NCBI RefSeq assembly: GCF_003633685.1
Contig: NZ_RBKT01000001.1
Coordinates: forward strand, 868,001-932,000
Direction of reading: 5' to 3'
Source of the DNA: Micromonospora pisi
GTDB taxonomy: Bacteria > Actinomycetota > Actinomycetes > Mycobacteriales > Micromonosporaceae
Length of the DNA stretch: 64,000 nucleotides
Shown here: in pieces, positions 1 to 8,596 of the stretch
Position numbering within the stretch: the first letter of the stretch is position 1
How the letters are laid out: every line of letters begins with the position of its first letter
Made by a program: the position numbers and the translations under genes
Notes under the pieces: model-generated
Told to the model about the DNA's origin: nothing
Seen by the model: only the letters and a program-made list of their open reading frames with translations
Databases searched by the model: none

Positions 1-2
1 AC

Positions 3-308
3 CGGTCGGACGCCTTCGCCGCGCTGGTCTCCTGGCTGCGGCGCCTGGTCCAGTTGGCCAACGCCAAACGCGTGCTGGTGGAGGGCCTGGCGTTCAACCC
101 GGGCGCGTTCCCGGCCGCCCGCGACGCGCTCTACAGCACCGGCGGCTCGCTGATCTCGGACGCCCGGGGCACCGGACAGGTGAACGCGGACCTGGACATC
201 GACGACGTCATGAGGTTCGTCATCGGCGTCAGCCTCGGTGTCTATCGGGACGAGGCGCAACGCGAACGGGTGTTCCAGGCTGCCGTGAAGGGCCTGGCGG
301 CCTCGTGA
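3..308 (+). CDS. TetR-family regulator, C-terminal fragment
   Basis: The window opens inside this gene, so only the last 101 codons are present, in frame from base 3, and the DNA-binding part lies outside. The visible part is alpha-helical and ends FQAAVKGLAAS. Its spacing of helices resembles the ligand-binding C-terminal domain of TetR/AcrR repressors. An internal TTG at 54 exists, but the frame is open through the window edge, so this is not a short gene. The family call rests only on the overall pattern of the C-terminal domain and is tentative. Confidence 0.5.
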   Translation, partial: RSDAFAALVSWLRRLVQLANAKRVLVEGLAFNPGAFPAARDALYSTGGSLISDARGTGQVNADLDIDDVMRFVIGVSLGVYRDEAQRERVFQAAVKGLAAS

Positions 309-612
309 CCCGGACTCCGCCGCCCCCGCTGGCGGGCAACGGTCAACTCTTGGCCGCATGGGCGGAGTTCCACACCACTGACCGGTTGATCCGGTCCGGG
401 TAGCGCCTTCAGTGACACCATCACTCGCCTCCTCACGCCGCACACCTGCCAGTGGACCAGAGGAGCAACCCTGGCCGGGGTGAAACCGTGACAGAAGGCT
501 CCTCAGCGGATCACCGCTGGTCAGGTCGGCGGCGCCGGGCGCGGACTCGCCGACAGGCCGTGCCAGACTGACGACGCCGGGAGCGACCGACACGAGACCC
601 AGGGAACGGTGG
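309..612. other. Intergenic region, nothing recognised
   Basis: No convincing reading frame, RNA gene or strong inverted repeat was found between the TetR-like fragment and the next small gene. The promoter of the downstream gene presumably lies here. Confidence 0.4.
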
Positions 613-993
613 ATGACCAGCGCCAGGTTCTTCTTCGACGCCGGATCGGGCACCGTTCTGTGGGCGGTCGATCCCGAAGACCAGAAGATCTGGGGATACG
701 CGGTAGATCTTGACGAGCTGCCGATCAGCCCTCATCTCCGGACCGAGCTGATCAACTTGGTGGAGGAGTACGACACCTCCTTGAACTGGGAATACCCACC
801 TGACCCGGGCCCGTGGCGTGAACCGCGCTGCCAACGCTTCAACGAAGCGGTACGGGAGACTCTCGGTCGTCTACGGGCGGAACTCGGGCCCTCCTGGCAG
901 ATCCAGGACGGGTTCACCGAGCTCCACGAGGACCCGGACCTGGACCGGTACCTGCTTGATCCAAGGGGTTTTGCTCGCGGCGGGACGAACTGA
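613..993 (+). CDS. Small hypothetical protein (126 aa)
   Basis: No known domain is recognised. The protein is acidic and predicted soluble, without signal peptide or membrane segment. It is rich in Trp, Asp and Glu, with the segments GTVLWAVDPEDQKIWGYAV and LINLVEEYDTSLNWEYPP. The ATG at 613 is preceded by an AGGGA-type ribosome site. Codon use has the GC-rich third positions of its neighbours, which supports a real gene. The pattern of short acidic stretches around aromatic residues is common in actinobacterial hypothetical and toxin-immunity-like proteins, but no toxin partner is visible, so no function is assigned. Confidence 0.7.
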   Translation: MTSARFFFDAGSGTVLWAVDPEDQKIWGYAVDLDELPISPHLRTELINLVEEYDTSLNWEYPPDPGPWREPRCQRFNEAVRETLGRLRAELGPSWQIQDGFTELHEDPDLDRYLLDPRGFARGGTN

Positions 994-1069
994 GCGCACC
1001 TGGCCGTTCGCCTTTCCGTTGATCGCCACAGTGGTCGCGTTGACGATGGACGGCGGGGCCCCTGTCCCA

Positions 1070-1092
1070 CTGCCGCCAGGCATTGGCGGCAG
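1070..1092 (-). terminator. Hairpin downstream of SDR gene
   Basis: An 8-bp perfect stem, CTGCCGCC at 1070-1077 and GGCGGCAG at 1085-1092, with a 7-base loop. It lies 15 bases past the stop of the minus-strand SDR gene. There is no clear T-run, as is usual in high-GC actinobacteria. Confidence 0.45.
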
Positions 1093-1106
1093 CCGGACCA
1101 TGATGC

Positions 1107-1910
1107 TCACCCGGGTTGACCGGAACCGGGCTCGGACAGCTTTCGGTGCATCTGCGCCTTGACGGTTTCGGGGGCGAGTTTCGAGGCGCCGGCTATCACC
1201 TTGTTCGTCGGGGAGCCCGCGACCACGTGGTCCCTGCCCTTCATCATGGCCTCGAACCCATGCCTGGCGACCTCGGCCGCGTCATCCTTCCTGCCGGCGC
1301 CGACCCTCGTGTCCCGCATCTGCGCACGGTCGAAGAATTCGGTGTCGGTCGGACCTGGCATCAGGGCGGTCACGGTGATCCCGGTGTCCTTGAGTTCGTT
1401 GCGCAAGGCCTCGGAGAACGACAGCAGGAACGCCTTGGAGGCGGCATAGGCCGCCTCGAACGGACCCGGCTGGGTCGCGGCAATCGATGACGTGAACAGG
1501 ATCCGGCCGTCACCCCGGGCGACCATGTCCTGCACACCGCGCTTGGCCAGGTGCACAGCCGACCGTACGTTGAGGTCGACGAGCCTCAACTCCTCCTCCA
1601 GGTCGGTCGTGGCGAACGCGCCGCCGACACCTACACCTGCGTTGATAGCCAACGCGGCGAGCGGCCTGCCGTCCGAGGATACCTGCCGCCAGAGCTGCTC
1701 CACGCCGTCATAGCTGGCCAGGTCAGTCCGGACGGGTTCGACACTCGCCCCATGCTCCTCGACGTCCCGGGCGGCCTGCGAGATGCCCTCGTCCTCGGCG
1801 GCTATCACCAGGTCAAAACCATTGCGGGCGAATTGTTTTGCCAGCTCGTACCCGATGCCGCTGGAAGCGCCGGTGACGACGGCCAGTGGCCTGGTGGTGG
1901 GGTCGCTCAT
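1107..1910 (-). CDS. SDR-family NAD(P)-dependent oxidoreductase
   Basis: A classical short-chain dehydrogenase/reductase of 267 aa. The Rossmann cofactor motif TGASSGIG sits near residues 14-21, NAG near residue 90, a catalytic Ser in FTSSIA, and the active-site YAASK near 155-159. The PGPTDTEF segment after the active site is typical of the family. It is cytoplasmic with no signal peptide. The ATG at 1910 follows AGGAAGA. It is the last gene of the minus-strand block that includes the P450 and sugar transporter, separated from the P450 by about 100 bases. The substrate cannot be read from sequence. Confidence 0.9.
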   Translation of the reverse strand: MSDPTTRPLAVVTGASSGIGYELAKQFARNGFDLVIAAEDEGISQAARDVEEHGASVEPVRTDLASYDGVEQLWRQVSSDGRPLAALAINAGVGVGGAFATTDLEEELRLVDLNVRSAVHLAKRGVQDMVARGDGRILFTSSIAATQPGPFEAAYAASKAFLLSFSEALRNELKDTGITVTALMPGPTDTEFFDRAQMRDTRVGAGRKDDAAEVARHGFEAMMKGRDHVVAGSPTNKVIAGASKLAPETVKAQMHRKLSEPGSGQPG

Positions 1911-2012
1911 TCTTCCTGTCCTTTGCTAGGTCGACGTGGTGCCGACAACTCACATGGATGTTTCCGTCGTCCGGCGCCTACCCGCGTGCCGGGCAGCTCA
2001 AGCTCCGGTGCC

Positions 2013-3260
2013 TCAGCCGAGGCGTGAGTGACCGGGGGTGAGGACGAAACCACTCGTCACCCTGGCCGGGACACGTGTGAGGGAGATGCTCAGGTCCTGG
2101 TCAGGCACCTCGTGGCCGAGTGCGGCCAGTCGGGGGGTCAGCGCCCGGAGCAGGGCGACCGTGGTGGTCTCGCCGGGGCACCGGTGGCCGGTACGGGGAT
2201 CACCGCCGCCCTGCGGTATCAATTCGAAGGGATCGATCTCGCGGTCAAGGAAACGCTCGGGTCGGAAGGCATACGGATCGGGCCACAGTTGCGGGGAGTG
2301 GTTCTGGCCGTACAGGTCGAGCAACACGATCGCGTGTGCCGGGATCGGCTCGCCTCGCCAGGACAGATCCTTGACCGCTCGGCCGCCGACGAACGGAGCG
2401 AAGGGGTAGAACCGGCGAACCTCGTGCACGAACGCCTCGGTGTACGCGGCCCCGCCGGACCGTAGCCGCGCACGGAACACGGGCCAGCGGTGCAGCGCGT
2501 GCGCAGCGAAGGCGACGAACCAGCAGACCGCCACGGTGGGTCGTACGACGTTGAGCAGTTCCACTCCGGCGATCCGGGCGTCGAGCGGCTTCCCGTCGAC
2601 TCCCCGGTGGCGGGCGACAACGTCGACGGCCGAGCCGTCCTCGACCTCGGCCACACCCCGGCGGACCTCGTCGACCAGGCGGGCCGCCCACTCCTCCCGA
2701 CGCTTGCGCGCGAGTCGGGCCTGCCAGTGTCGGGGACCGAGGGTGCCGAAGCCGTCGACCATCGCCACCAGGTCGGATGCCAGCGCGGGCACGTCGTCGT
2801 CCTTCACCCGCAGACCGACCCAGGCGCACACGGCTCGGGTGATCACGCGGCTCGTCTCGTCGAACAACGTCACCGGCTGTCCGGGCACCCATGAATCGAC
2901 GGCCTCGTCCCACTCCTCGATCGTCCGGTCGACCAGTCTGGTGATGGCCTCGCCGGTCATGAGCGATACGAACATCTCCTTGCGGTGACGATGACTCTCC
3001 CCGTCCAGTGTGTGGACCGCTCCGTGCCCGAAGAGCGTGGCCTGGACCGGCTCCGGAATGGCGCCGTGCCGGCGGATGTGCTCCTCGTCGTAGAAAAATC
3101 GCGCGGCGTCCGGCCCGCAGAGTCCCACCGTCGGCTGGCCCATCAGTCGGGCGTGAATGACGTCACCGCCCGCACGCCGTCGGCGATTGGGTAACCAGCC
3201 ATAACCTTCGAGGGCCAGTTGAAGGGTGCTGTCGAGAATCGGGGTACGACGCGCAGGCAT
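2013..3260 (-). CDS. Cytochrome P450, CYP152-like fatty-acid peroxygenase
   Basis: P450 of 415 aa. The heme-ligand loop GHRCPGE (Cys near residue 361) is preceded by IPQGGGDPRTG, the arrangement seen in CYP152 peroxygenases rather than the FGxGxHxCxG of ordinary P450s. The I-helix-like stretch and VRRFYPFAPFVGGRAV correspond to the Arg-Pro region that in P450-BSbeta binds the fatty-acid carboxylate and supports H2O2-driven hydroxylation or decarboxylation. No dedicated ferredoxin gene is adjacent, which fits a peroxide-dependent enzyme. The ATG at 3260 was chosen because GAGAGGAA sits just upstream. In-frame starts at 3272 and 3308 are possible but lack a better ribosome site. The role beside a sugar transporter is unclear. 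Confidence 0.88.
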   Translation of the reverse strand: MPARRTPILDSTLQLALEGYGWLPNRRRRAGGDVIHARLMGQPTVGLCGPDAARFFYDEEHIRRHGAIPEPVQATLFGHGAVHTLDGESHRHRKEMFVSLMTGEAITRLVDRTIEEWDEAVDSWVPGQPVTLFDETSRVITRAVCAWVGLRVKDDDVPALASDLVAMVDGFGTLGPRHWQARLARKRREEWAARLVDEVRRGVAEVEDGSAVDVVARHRGVDGKPLDARIAGVELLNVVRPTVAVCWFVAFAAHALHRWPVFRARLRSGGAAYTEAFVHEVRRFYPFAPFVGGRAVKDLSWRGEPIPAHAIVLLDLYGQNHSPQLWPDPYAFRPERFLDREIDPFELIPQGGGDPRTGHRCPGETTTVALLRALTPRLAALGHEVPDQDLSISLTRVPARVTSGFVLTPGHSRLG

Positions 3261-3321
3261 GCTTCCTCTCATGCCCGAGCCGACGAATGTCAAACCGCTA
3301 CCCTCCATCCCTCGGTGCTCG

Positions 3322-4236
3322 TCACTTGCGTCCGGTGGTGACGATGCCCTCGACGAAGTGACGCTGGGCGAGGAAGAAGATAATGATCATGGGTACGGTG
3401 GCGAGCACGCTGCCGGCAAGCACTATCTCCCACTGCTGTTCGCCGCCGTAGCCGAAGCGGTCAAGCACCACCTTGAGCCCTCGGGGCAGGGTGAACAGCC
3501 GCTCGTCGCGTAGGTAGATCAGCGGCTTGATCAGGTCGGTCCAGCTTGCCTTGAACTCGAACACGAACGTGACCAGCAGCGCCGGGCGGATCAACGGGAA
3601 GGCCATCCGCCAGAAGAGTTGCGGGTAGCTGGCGCCGTCGACGCGGGCCGCCTCGAAATATTCACGGGGCAGCGACAGCAGGAACTGGCGCAACAGAAAA
3701 ATGTAGAAGGCCGAGCCGAACAGATTCCCGGCCCAGAGCGGGACCTGGGTGTCGACAAGCCGCAGTTCCGACCAGATCAGGTATGTGGGGATCATGGTGA
3801 CCGCGAATGGCAGCATCATCGTCGCGAGGACCAGCCCGAACAGGAGGTTGCGACCGGGAAAGCGGAAATAGGCGAAGCCGAAGGCCACCCAGGCGCTGGA
3901 CAGGGTCACGGCCAGAGCGGCCGCCACGCCGACGACGACGCTGTTGAACAGCCAGGTCAGCATGGGCACGGCGGTCCACGCCTCGTGGTAGTTCGCCGAA
4001 CGCAGCGGCACCGGCAGGAAACTGGTGGTGAAGATGTACTCCCGTGGGCGTAGTGAGGCGGCGATCAGCCAGGCGAACGGGGCGAGGAAGGCGATGGTCG
4101 CGAGCGCGAGAGCGGCGATGACGGGCAGCCGCCGCCAACGGGGACGGCCTCCGGCGGCCACGGGTGGCACGGTCGGCACCGGCTGGTCGCGCGGTGGAAC
4201 GGTGGGTGGTACGGCCGGCTCGGCCAGCGCGGTCAT
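3322..4236 (-). CDS. Carbohydrate ABC transporter permease (MalG type)
   Basis: Inner-membrane permease of 304 aa. It has a Pro-rich cytoplasmic N-terminus (about 35 residues), then six predicted transmembrane helices. The ABC-permease EAA loop, EYFEAARVDGASYPQLFWRMAFPLIRP, lies between residues about 205 and 230. It ends in the VEGIVTTGRK tail typical of MalG/LacG-like proteins. The start at 4236 overlaps the stop of the upstream permease by ATGA, so the two are translationally coupled. A much longer open frame continues upstream but is only the shadow of the other permease. Substrate probably an oligosaccharide; the ATPase is not encoded here. Confidence 0.93.
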   Translation of the reverse strand: MTALAEPAVPPTVPPRDQPVPTVPPVAAGGRPRWRRLPVIAALALATIAFLAPFAWLIAASLRPREYIFTTSFLPVPLRSANYHEAWTAVPMLTWLFNSVVVGVAAALAVTLSSAWVAFGFAYFRFPGRNLLFGLVLATMMLPFAVTMIPTYLIWSELRLVDTQVPLWAGNLFGSAFYIFLLRQFLLSLPREYFEAARVDGASYPQLFWRMAFPLIRPALLVTFVFEFKASWTDLIKPLIYLRDERLFTLPRGLKVVLDRFGYGGEQQWEIVLAGSVLATVPMIIIFFLAQRHFVEGIVTTGRK

Positions 4237-5189
4237 CGGTCCTCCCCCTCGTAGTAGACGAACCGGTTGCCCAGCTTCATCTGCACCACCGTGATGGCGA
4301 GAATGATCAGAAAGAGCAGCCAGGCCAGGGCCGAGGCATAACCCATGTGCAGGAACTGGAACGCCTGCTGGAACAGGTAGATCACGTAGAAGGTGGCCGC
4401 GTCGGCGTTGAACGACGTCTGCGTCTGCCGGTTGCCGAAGTACATGGTGTAGACCTCGGTGAACATCTGCAGCGCGGCGATCGTGTTGACGATCAGGGTG
4501 AAGAACAGCGCACTGGAGATCATCGGAAGGGTGACGTTGCGGAACCGCTGCCAGCCGGACGCCCCGTCGACGGTGGCGGCCTCGTGCAGCTCCCGGGGCA
4601 CGTTCTGCAGGGCTGCGAGGTAGATGACCACCGAGGAGCCGAGACTCCAGAGGCTCATCAGCACGATGCCCGGCATCACCCAGTGCGGATCGGTGGTCCA
4701 GCTCGGACCGTCGATCCCCACGACTCCGAGGGCCCGGTTGACCAGGCCGTCCTGGGTGTTGAGCAGCAGTAGGAACAGCACGCCGACGGCAACCGCCGGG
4801 GTCATCACCGGCAGGTAGAAGACGGTACGGAAGAAGCCCTGCAGCCGCTTGACCCGTACCAGCAGCATCGCCAGCGCCAACGAGATCACCATGACCAGCG
4901 GCACGTGGCACACGGTGAACAGCACGGTGTTACCGAGGCTGCGGGCCACCATCGGGTCGGTGAGCAGTTGCCGGTAGTTGTCCAGCCCGGTGAAACGCGG
5001 GGCGTTGACGATGTCGTACTCGGTGAAGCTGAGCCAGAGGCTGGCGAGCATGGGTCCGGCGAAAAAGACCAGGAACCCGACGATCCAGGGCGCGAGGAAG
5101 ACGTACGCCCAACGGGCCTCTCTCCGGGCCAGCGGAGAGAGCCGGCGGTGTGCCGTTGCCCTGGGGGTGTCGGTGGCAGTGGTTGTCAC
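4233..5189 (-). CDS. Carbohydrate ABC transporter permease (MalF type)
   Basis: Inner-membrane permease of 318 aa with a short basic N-terminus (RREARWAYVFLAPWIVGFLVFF) and six predicted membrane helices. The EAA motif ELHEAATVDGASGWQRFRNVTLPMIS lies near residues 200-225. It starts with GTG at 5189 behind GGCGGAGAC. It lies 11 bases after the binding-protein gene and overlaps the next permease by four bases, forming a binding protein-MalF-MalG operon. Asn-rich segments such as SFNADAATFYVIYLFQQAF are typical of the sugar CUT1 group. The energy-supplying ATPase is probably a shared MsiK-like protein encoded elsewhere. Confidence 0.93.
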   Translation of the reverse strand: MTTTATDTPRATAHRRLSPLARREARWAYVFLAPWIVGFLVFFAGPMLASLWLSFTEYDIVNAPRFTGLDNYRQLLTDPMVARSLGNTVLFTVCHVPLVMVISLALAMLLVRVKRLQGFFRTVFYLPVMTPAVAVGVLFLLLLNTQDGLVNRALGVVGIDGPSWTTDPHWVMPGIVLMSLWSLGSSVVIYLAALQNVPRELHEAATVDGASGWQRFRNVTLPMISSALFFTLIVNTIAALQMFTEVYTMYFGNRQTQTSFNADAATFYVIYLFQQAFQFLHMGYASALAWLLFLIILAITVVQMKLGNRFVYYEGEDR

Positions 5190-5200
5190 GTCTCCGCCGC

Positions 5201-6544
5201 CTATTTCGACGCCCGGCTCAGCACGGCGGTGGCCTCATCCTGGGCCCGGGTCAGCGCGGTCACCGGGTCGGCCTGTCCGGACAGCACCCGGTTCACCGCG
5301 TCCGTCCACACCTTGTCGAACTCGGCACCGGCCGGCGAGGCGGGAATGGAGAAGGCAGACTGCTGTACGGCGAGGATGGTCTGGACGGCGTCGTCGAACC
5401 GCTTGTTACCGCTCGGCTGGTAAACCTCGGCGAAAATCTGCCGGTCGGCATCGGCGTTGCCGGTATAGAGCCCGGTGAAGGGTGAGCCCTCCGACTTGCG
5501 CGCCTCGACCCTCGCCTTCGCCGCCGCCACCCAGGTCGCGGTGGCCGTCATCGTCTTGGCGAACGTACAGGCCGCCGCCGGGTTCTTCGCCCCCTTGGGG
5601 ATCACCCAGGCGGAACCGGAGGCAAGGGTGAGTGGGCGGCCCTGACGGTCGACGAACGGCTTCACCACCAGCTCGGCGTCCGGCGTGTTCTTTGCGGCGA
5701 CGTTGAGGAACCAGTCCTCCATCGGCCAGACCGCGATCTGGTTCTGGGACAGCGGACTCTTCGCGCCGAAGAAATCGAAGGTGTCCCGGAAAGACTTGAA
5801 CTTCCCCCAACCGCCCTGGTCCTGGATCAGTCGCAGACCGGTCTGCAACGCCTCGACCACCTTCGGATCACTCAGGTTCGCGGAGCGTCCGTCGGCCGAG
5901 AGCAACTGGGCGCCGTTGGCCCTGGCCCACATCGGGAGAAACTCGGGGATCTTCGGGTCGATCCCGATCCGGGTCAGTTTCCCGTCCGACACCGTGGCCA
6001 GCTTCGCGTTGAGATCGACGAGTCCTTGCCAGTCGGAGAGGTCGACGTCGGCGGCCGTCATCCCGGCCTGCCGCAACAGCGCCTCGTTGAGGTACACGAC
6101 CCGCACGCTGTAGAACTCGGGGATGCCATAGAGGGTCCCGTCGAGGGTCACCTGCTCCCTAGCCGCCGGCCGGTACTGGTCGAGATCGATTCCCTGGTCG
6201 CGTACGCAGTCCGTCATGGGCAGGATCGAACCCCGCTTCGCGTACGTGCCGACGAGCTTGCGGTCCAGATACACCAGGTCCGGCGGATTGCCGGAGGCCA
6301 CCGCGGAGAGGAACTGCTGCTCGTCGAAGCTGCCCTCGACGATGTCGAGCTTGACCTCAGGATGCTCACGCTTGAACAGGTCGACCCGGGTCCTGGCGAT
6401 CTCGTCCGGCAGGCCGAAACCCATCGTGGTCAGTCCGCCGGTGCCCGCACCTCCGCCCGAACCGCCGCCCACACTTCCCACACCGCCACAGCCAGCCAGC
6501 GTCAGCACCAGCACAGCAACTCCGACAGCCGCTCTCCGCCTCAT
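5201..6544 (-). CDS. Sugar-binding lipoprotein of ABC transporter
   Basis: Solute-binding protein of 447 aa. The N-terminus MRRRAAVGVAVLVLTLAGC is a lipoprotein signal with lipobox LAGC (Cys 19), followed by a Gly/Ser-rich tether. The body has features of the extracellular bacterial solute-binding family 1: the EHPEVKLDIVEGSF strand, the NPPDLVYLDR segment, and a C-terminal Trp/Asp-rich lobe. Anchored outside the membrane, it would deliver an oligosaccharide to the two permeases encoded immediately downstream. The ATG at 6544 follows GGGAGGCTCGGA. The ligand is not predictable from sequence. Confidence 0.92.
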   Translation of the reverse strand: MRRRAAVGVAVLVLTLAGCGGVGSVGGGSGGGAGTGGLTTMGFGLPDEIARTRVDLFKREHPEVKLDIVEGSFDEQQFLSAVASGNPPDLVYLDRKLVGTYAKRGSILPMTDCVRDQGIDLDQYRPAAREQVTLDGTLYGIPEFYSVRVVYLNEALLRQAGMTAADVDLSDWQGLVDLNAKLATVSDGKLTRIGIDPKIPEFLPMWARANGAQLLSADGRSANLSDPKVVEALQTGLRLIQDQGGWGKFKSFRDTFDFFGAKSPLSQNQIAVWPMEDWFLNVAAKNTPDAELVVKPFVDRQGRPLTLASGSAWVIPKGAKNPAAACTFAKTMTATATWVAAAKARVEARKSEGSPFTGLYTGNADADRQIFAEVYQPSGNKRFDDAVQTILAVQQSAFSIPASPAGAEFDKVWTDAVNRVLSGQADPVTALTRAQDEATAVLSRASK

Positions 6545-6632
6545 TCCGAGCCTCCCGCCTCGATCGTCATGGGCTCCTTTCCAAGGCGATGAGCTGTTGA
6601 AACATGCGTATCGCGGTTGTCACTCGGCGCTG

Positions 6633-7817
6633 TCACGGCGTGAGGACAACCTTCACGCAGCCGTCCCGCTTCTGCTGGAACATCTCGTACGCCTCGGGCG
6701 CACGGGCCAGTGGCACCCGGTGAGTGCGCAGGTCCAGTACGCCGAGCGGATCGTCGTCGCCGGAGAGCAGTGGCATGATCTCGTCCACCCAGCGCCGTAC
6801 GTGACACTGCCCCATCCGGAGTTGGATGCCCCGGTCGAACATTTCGATCATCGGCATCGGGTCGATCTCTCCGCCGTAGACGCCGGAGACCGAGACGGTG
6901 CCGCCACGGCGTACCGACCTGACGGCCGCGTGCAGCACGTTGAGCCGGTCCACGCCGAACCGGTTCATCATCGACCGGGCCACCGTGTCCGGCAGCAGCC
7001 CGGTCGCGGTCTGGGCGACCCGGCCGGGGCCTGAGCCGTGTGCTTCCATACCGACAGCGTCGATGACCGCGTCAGGCCCCCGCCCGTCGACGAGGTCGAT
7101 CAACGCACCCGGTACGTCGTCGAGGTCGGTCACGTCGACCACCTCGATCCCGTGCCGCCGGGCCATCTCCAGCCGCTCCGCAACGAGATCCAGGCCGATC
7201 ACCCGGGCCGCCCCGAGGTGACGACCGATCCGGGCGCAGAGCTGACCGACCGGGCCGAGCCCGAAGATCGCAAGAGTGCCACCGGCGGGCGTGTCGGCGT
7301 ATCGCACCGCCTGCCAGGCGGTCGGCAGGATGTCGGAGAGGTAGAGGTAGCGCTCGTCCGGTCCACCGTCGGGTACCTTGATCGGCCCGAACTGGGCCTG
7401 CGGAACCCGCAGGTACTCGGCCTGCCCGCCCGGCACCGAGCCGTACATCGAGGTGTAGCCGAACAACGCCGCGCCTTTGCCCTCCGACCGCACCTGGGTC
7501 GTCTCACACTGGGCGTAGAGCTGACGTTCGCACATCCAGCACGATCCACAGGAGATGTTGAACGGGATCACCACCCGGTCACCCGGCCGCAGCCGGGTCA
7601 CCCCCGGACCCACCTCCTCGACGATCCCCATCGGCTCGTGCCCGAGCACGTCGCCGGGCTTCAGGTACGGCCCGAGCACCTCGTACAGGTGCAGATCCGA
7701 TCCGCAGATCGCGGTGGAGGTGATCCGCACAATCGCATCCGTCGGTTCCTCGATCCGTGGATCGGGCACCTCCTCCACCCGTACGTCCCGCTTGCCCTGC
7801 CAGGTCAAAGCCTTCAC
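6633..7817 (-). CDS. Zinc-dependent medium-chain alcohol dehydrogenase
   Basis: MDR-family dehydrogenase of 394 aa. Catalytic zinc ligands are visible in CGSDLH (Cys near 38) and GHEPMG (His-Glu near 60). The structural-zinc cluster is present but in the variant CGSCWMCERQLYAQC. The Rossmann GLGPVGQLCARIGR motif starts near residue 185. The long insert and the VGMEAHG segment resemble the glutathione-independent formaldehyde dehydrogenase/threonine dehydrogenase-like branch. The GTG start at 7817 follows a GGGAGGGAGCGAGG stretch. It lies 88 bases before the binding-protein gene on the same strand, so it may be transcribed with that block. The substrate is unknown. Confidence 0.9.
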   Translation of the reverse strand: MKALTWQGKRDVRVEEVPDPRIEEPTDAIVRITSTAICGSDLHLYEVLGPYLKPGDVLGHEPMGIVEEVGPGVTRLRPGDRVVIPFNISCGSCWMCERQLYAQCETTQVRSEGKGAALFGYTSMYGSVPGGQAEYLRVPQAQFGPIKVPDGGPDERYLYLSDILPTAWQAVRYADTPAGGTLAIFGLGPVGQLCARIGRHLGAARVIGLDLVAERLEMARRHGIEVVDVTDLDDVPGALIDLVDGRGPDAVIDAVGMEAHGSGPGRVAQTATGLLPDTVARSMMNRFGVDRLNVLHAAVRSVRRGGTVSVSGVYGGEIDPMPMIEMFDRGIQLRMGQCHVRRWVDEIMPLLSGDDDPLGVLDLRTHRVPLARAPEAYEMFQQKRDGCVKVVLTP

Positions 7818-8302
7818 TGCCTCGCTCCCTCCCCAGAACCGTCGACCGGGCTGCTACCCGCGCACGAAGGTTTTGAATCCGGCGCCAGCACGTGGCGGAC
7901 GCGCATGAGCGGTGGGCGGGGATGAAGGCCGCACCGTTCCAAGACGGTGGTCAGCTGGTCGAGACCGGTCGGGAGACCGCGACGGGCCGGGGGCGAGGTC
8001 ACCCCGGTCACGCCCAGCGCCATGGCCTGCCCGGGCTGCTCCTGGGCGGTGGCGCAGGCGCGGCCAGCTCGCCTGGTTACGTACGCGGACGAAGCAGGCC
8101 GCATCTCGAGCGCTTGTTGTCACCGATGGACGAGTCGGGGACCATGACCGTCGCCAGCGCCCTGGGGGGAGGGCCGCCGGCTCGGTTCATCACCGTGACG
8201 CCACCAGCGCGGGCCCGCCGCCGTGGGCGGCACCCGCGCTGTCTCCGTTCGATCCGGCAATGCCGGTTGGCCGGTAGCGGACAGCCACCGGACGCCCGTG
8301 CG
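7818..8302. other. Intergenic region, nothing recognised
   Basis: About 485 bases between the dehydrogenase start and the next small gene's stop. Several short frames cross it on both strands. None has a convincing ribosome site, recognisable protein pattern or consistent codon bias. The dehydrogenase promoter should lie in the left part. Confidence 0.4.
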
Positions 8303-8461
8303 TCAGCCCTTGGCTCCGCGCTTGGCGTGCATCGGCTCGGCACCCTTGCCGACCTGCTTCAACGCCTCGCGCAACTGCTCCTCGGTCATTTTCGAATTGC
8401 CCTCGATGCCCGCTTTGTGGGCGCGTTGACGCAGGTCATGAAGCTCGTCGCGGTCAGCCAT
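8303..8461 (-). CDS. Small SAP/Rho-N-like protein (52 aa)
   Basis: A 52-aa basic protein beginning MADRDELHDLRQRAHKAG. It contains a helix-turn-helix stretch, GNSKMTEEQLREALKQVG, resembling the SAP/Rho-N fold found in small actinobacterial DNA- or RNA-binding proteins. The chosen ATG at 8461 has GGGAGGAC upstream; an upstream in-frame ATG at 8500 lacks this. The C-terminus is short and Lys/Arg-rich. The same motif type ends the ChaB-like protein about 0.8 kb away, suggesting related nucleic-acid-associated roles. Function beyond that is unknown. Confidence 0.6.
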   Translation of the reverse strand: MADRDELHDLRQRAHKAGIEGNSKMTEEQLREALKQVGKGAEPMHAKRGAKG

Positions 8462-8596
8462 CGCACAGTCCTCCCGTGGTCCGTGGAAGTAGCAGGTCAA
8501 CCTGACTTCCCCGGGCCGTACGACCCAAACCGGATCCGCCTTCCGCAGCCACGTGCGCTCGCGTCGGAGGCACAGGTTCGGCGAAACTCCCCTTGC

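Noticed and set aside
4237-4911. Upstream extension of the MalG-type permease frame
   Set aside because: Overlaps the MalF-type permease in another frame, lacks membrane-protein character, and a clean ATGA-coupled start exists at 4236.
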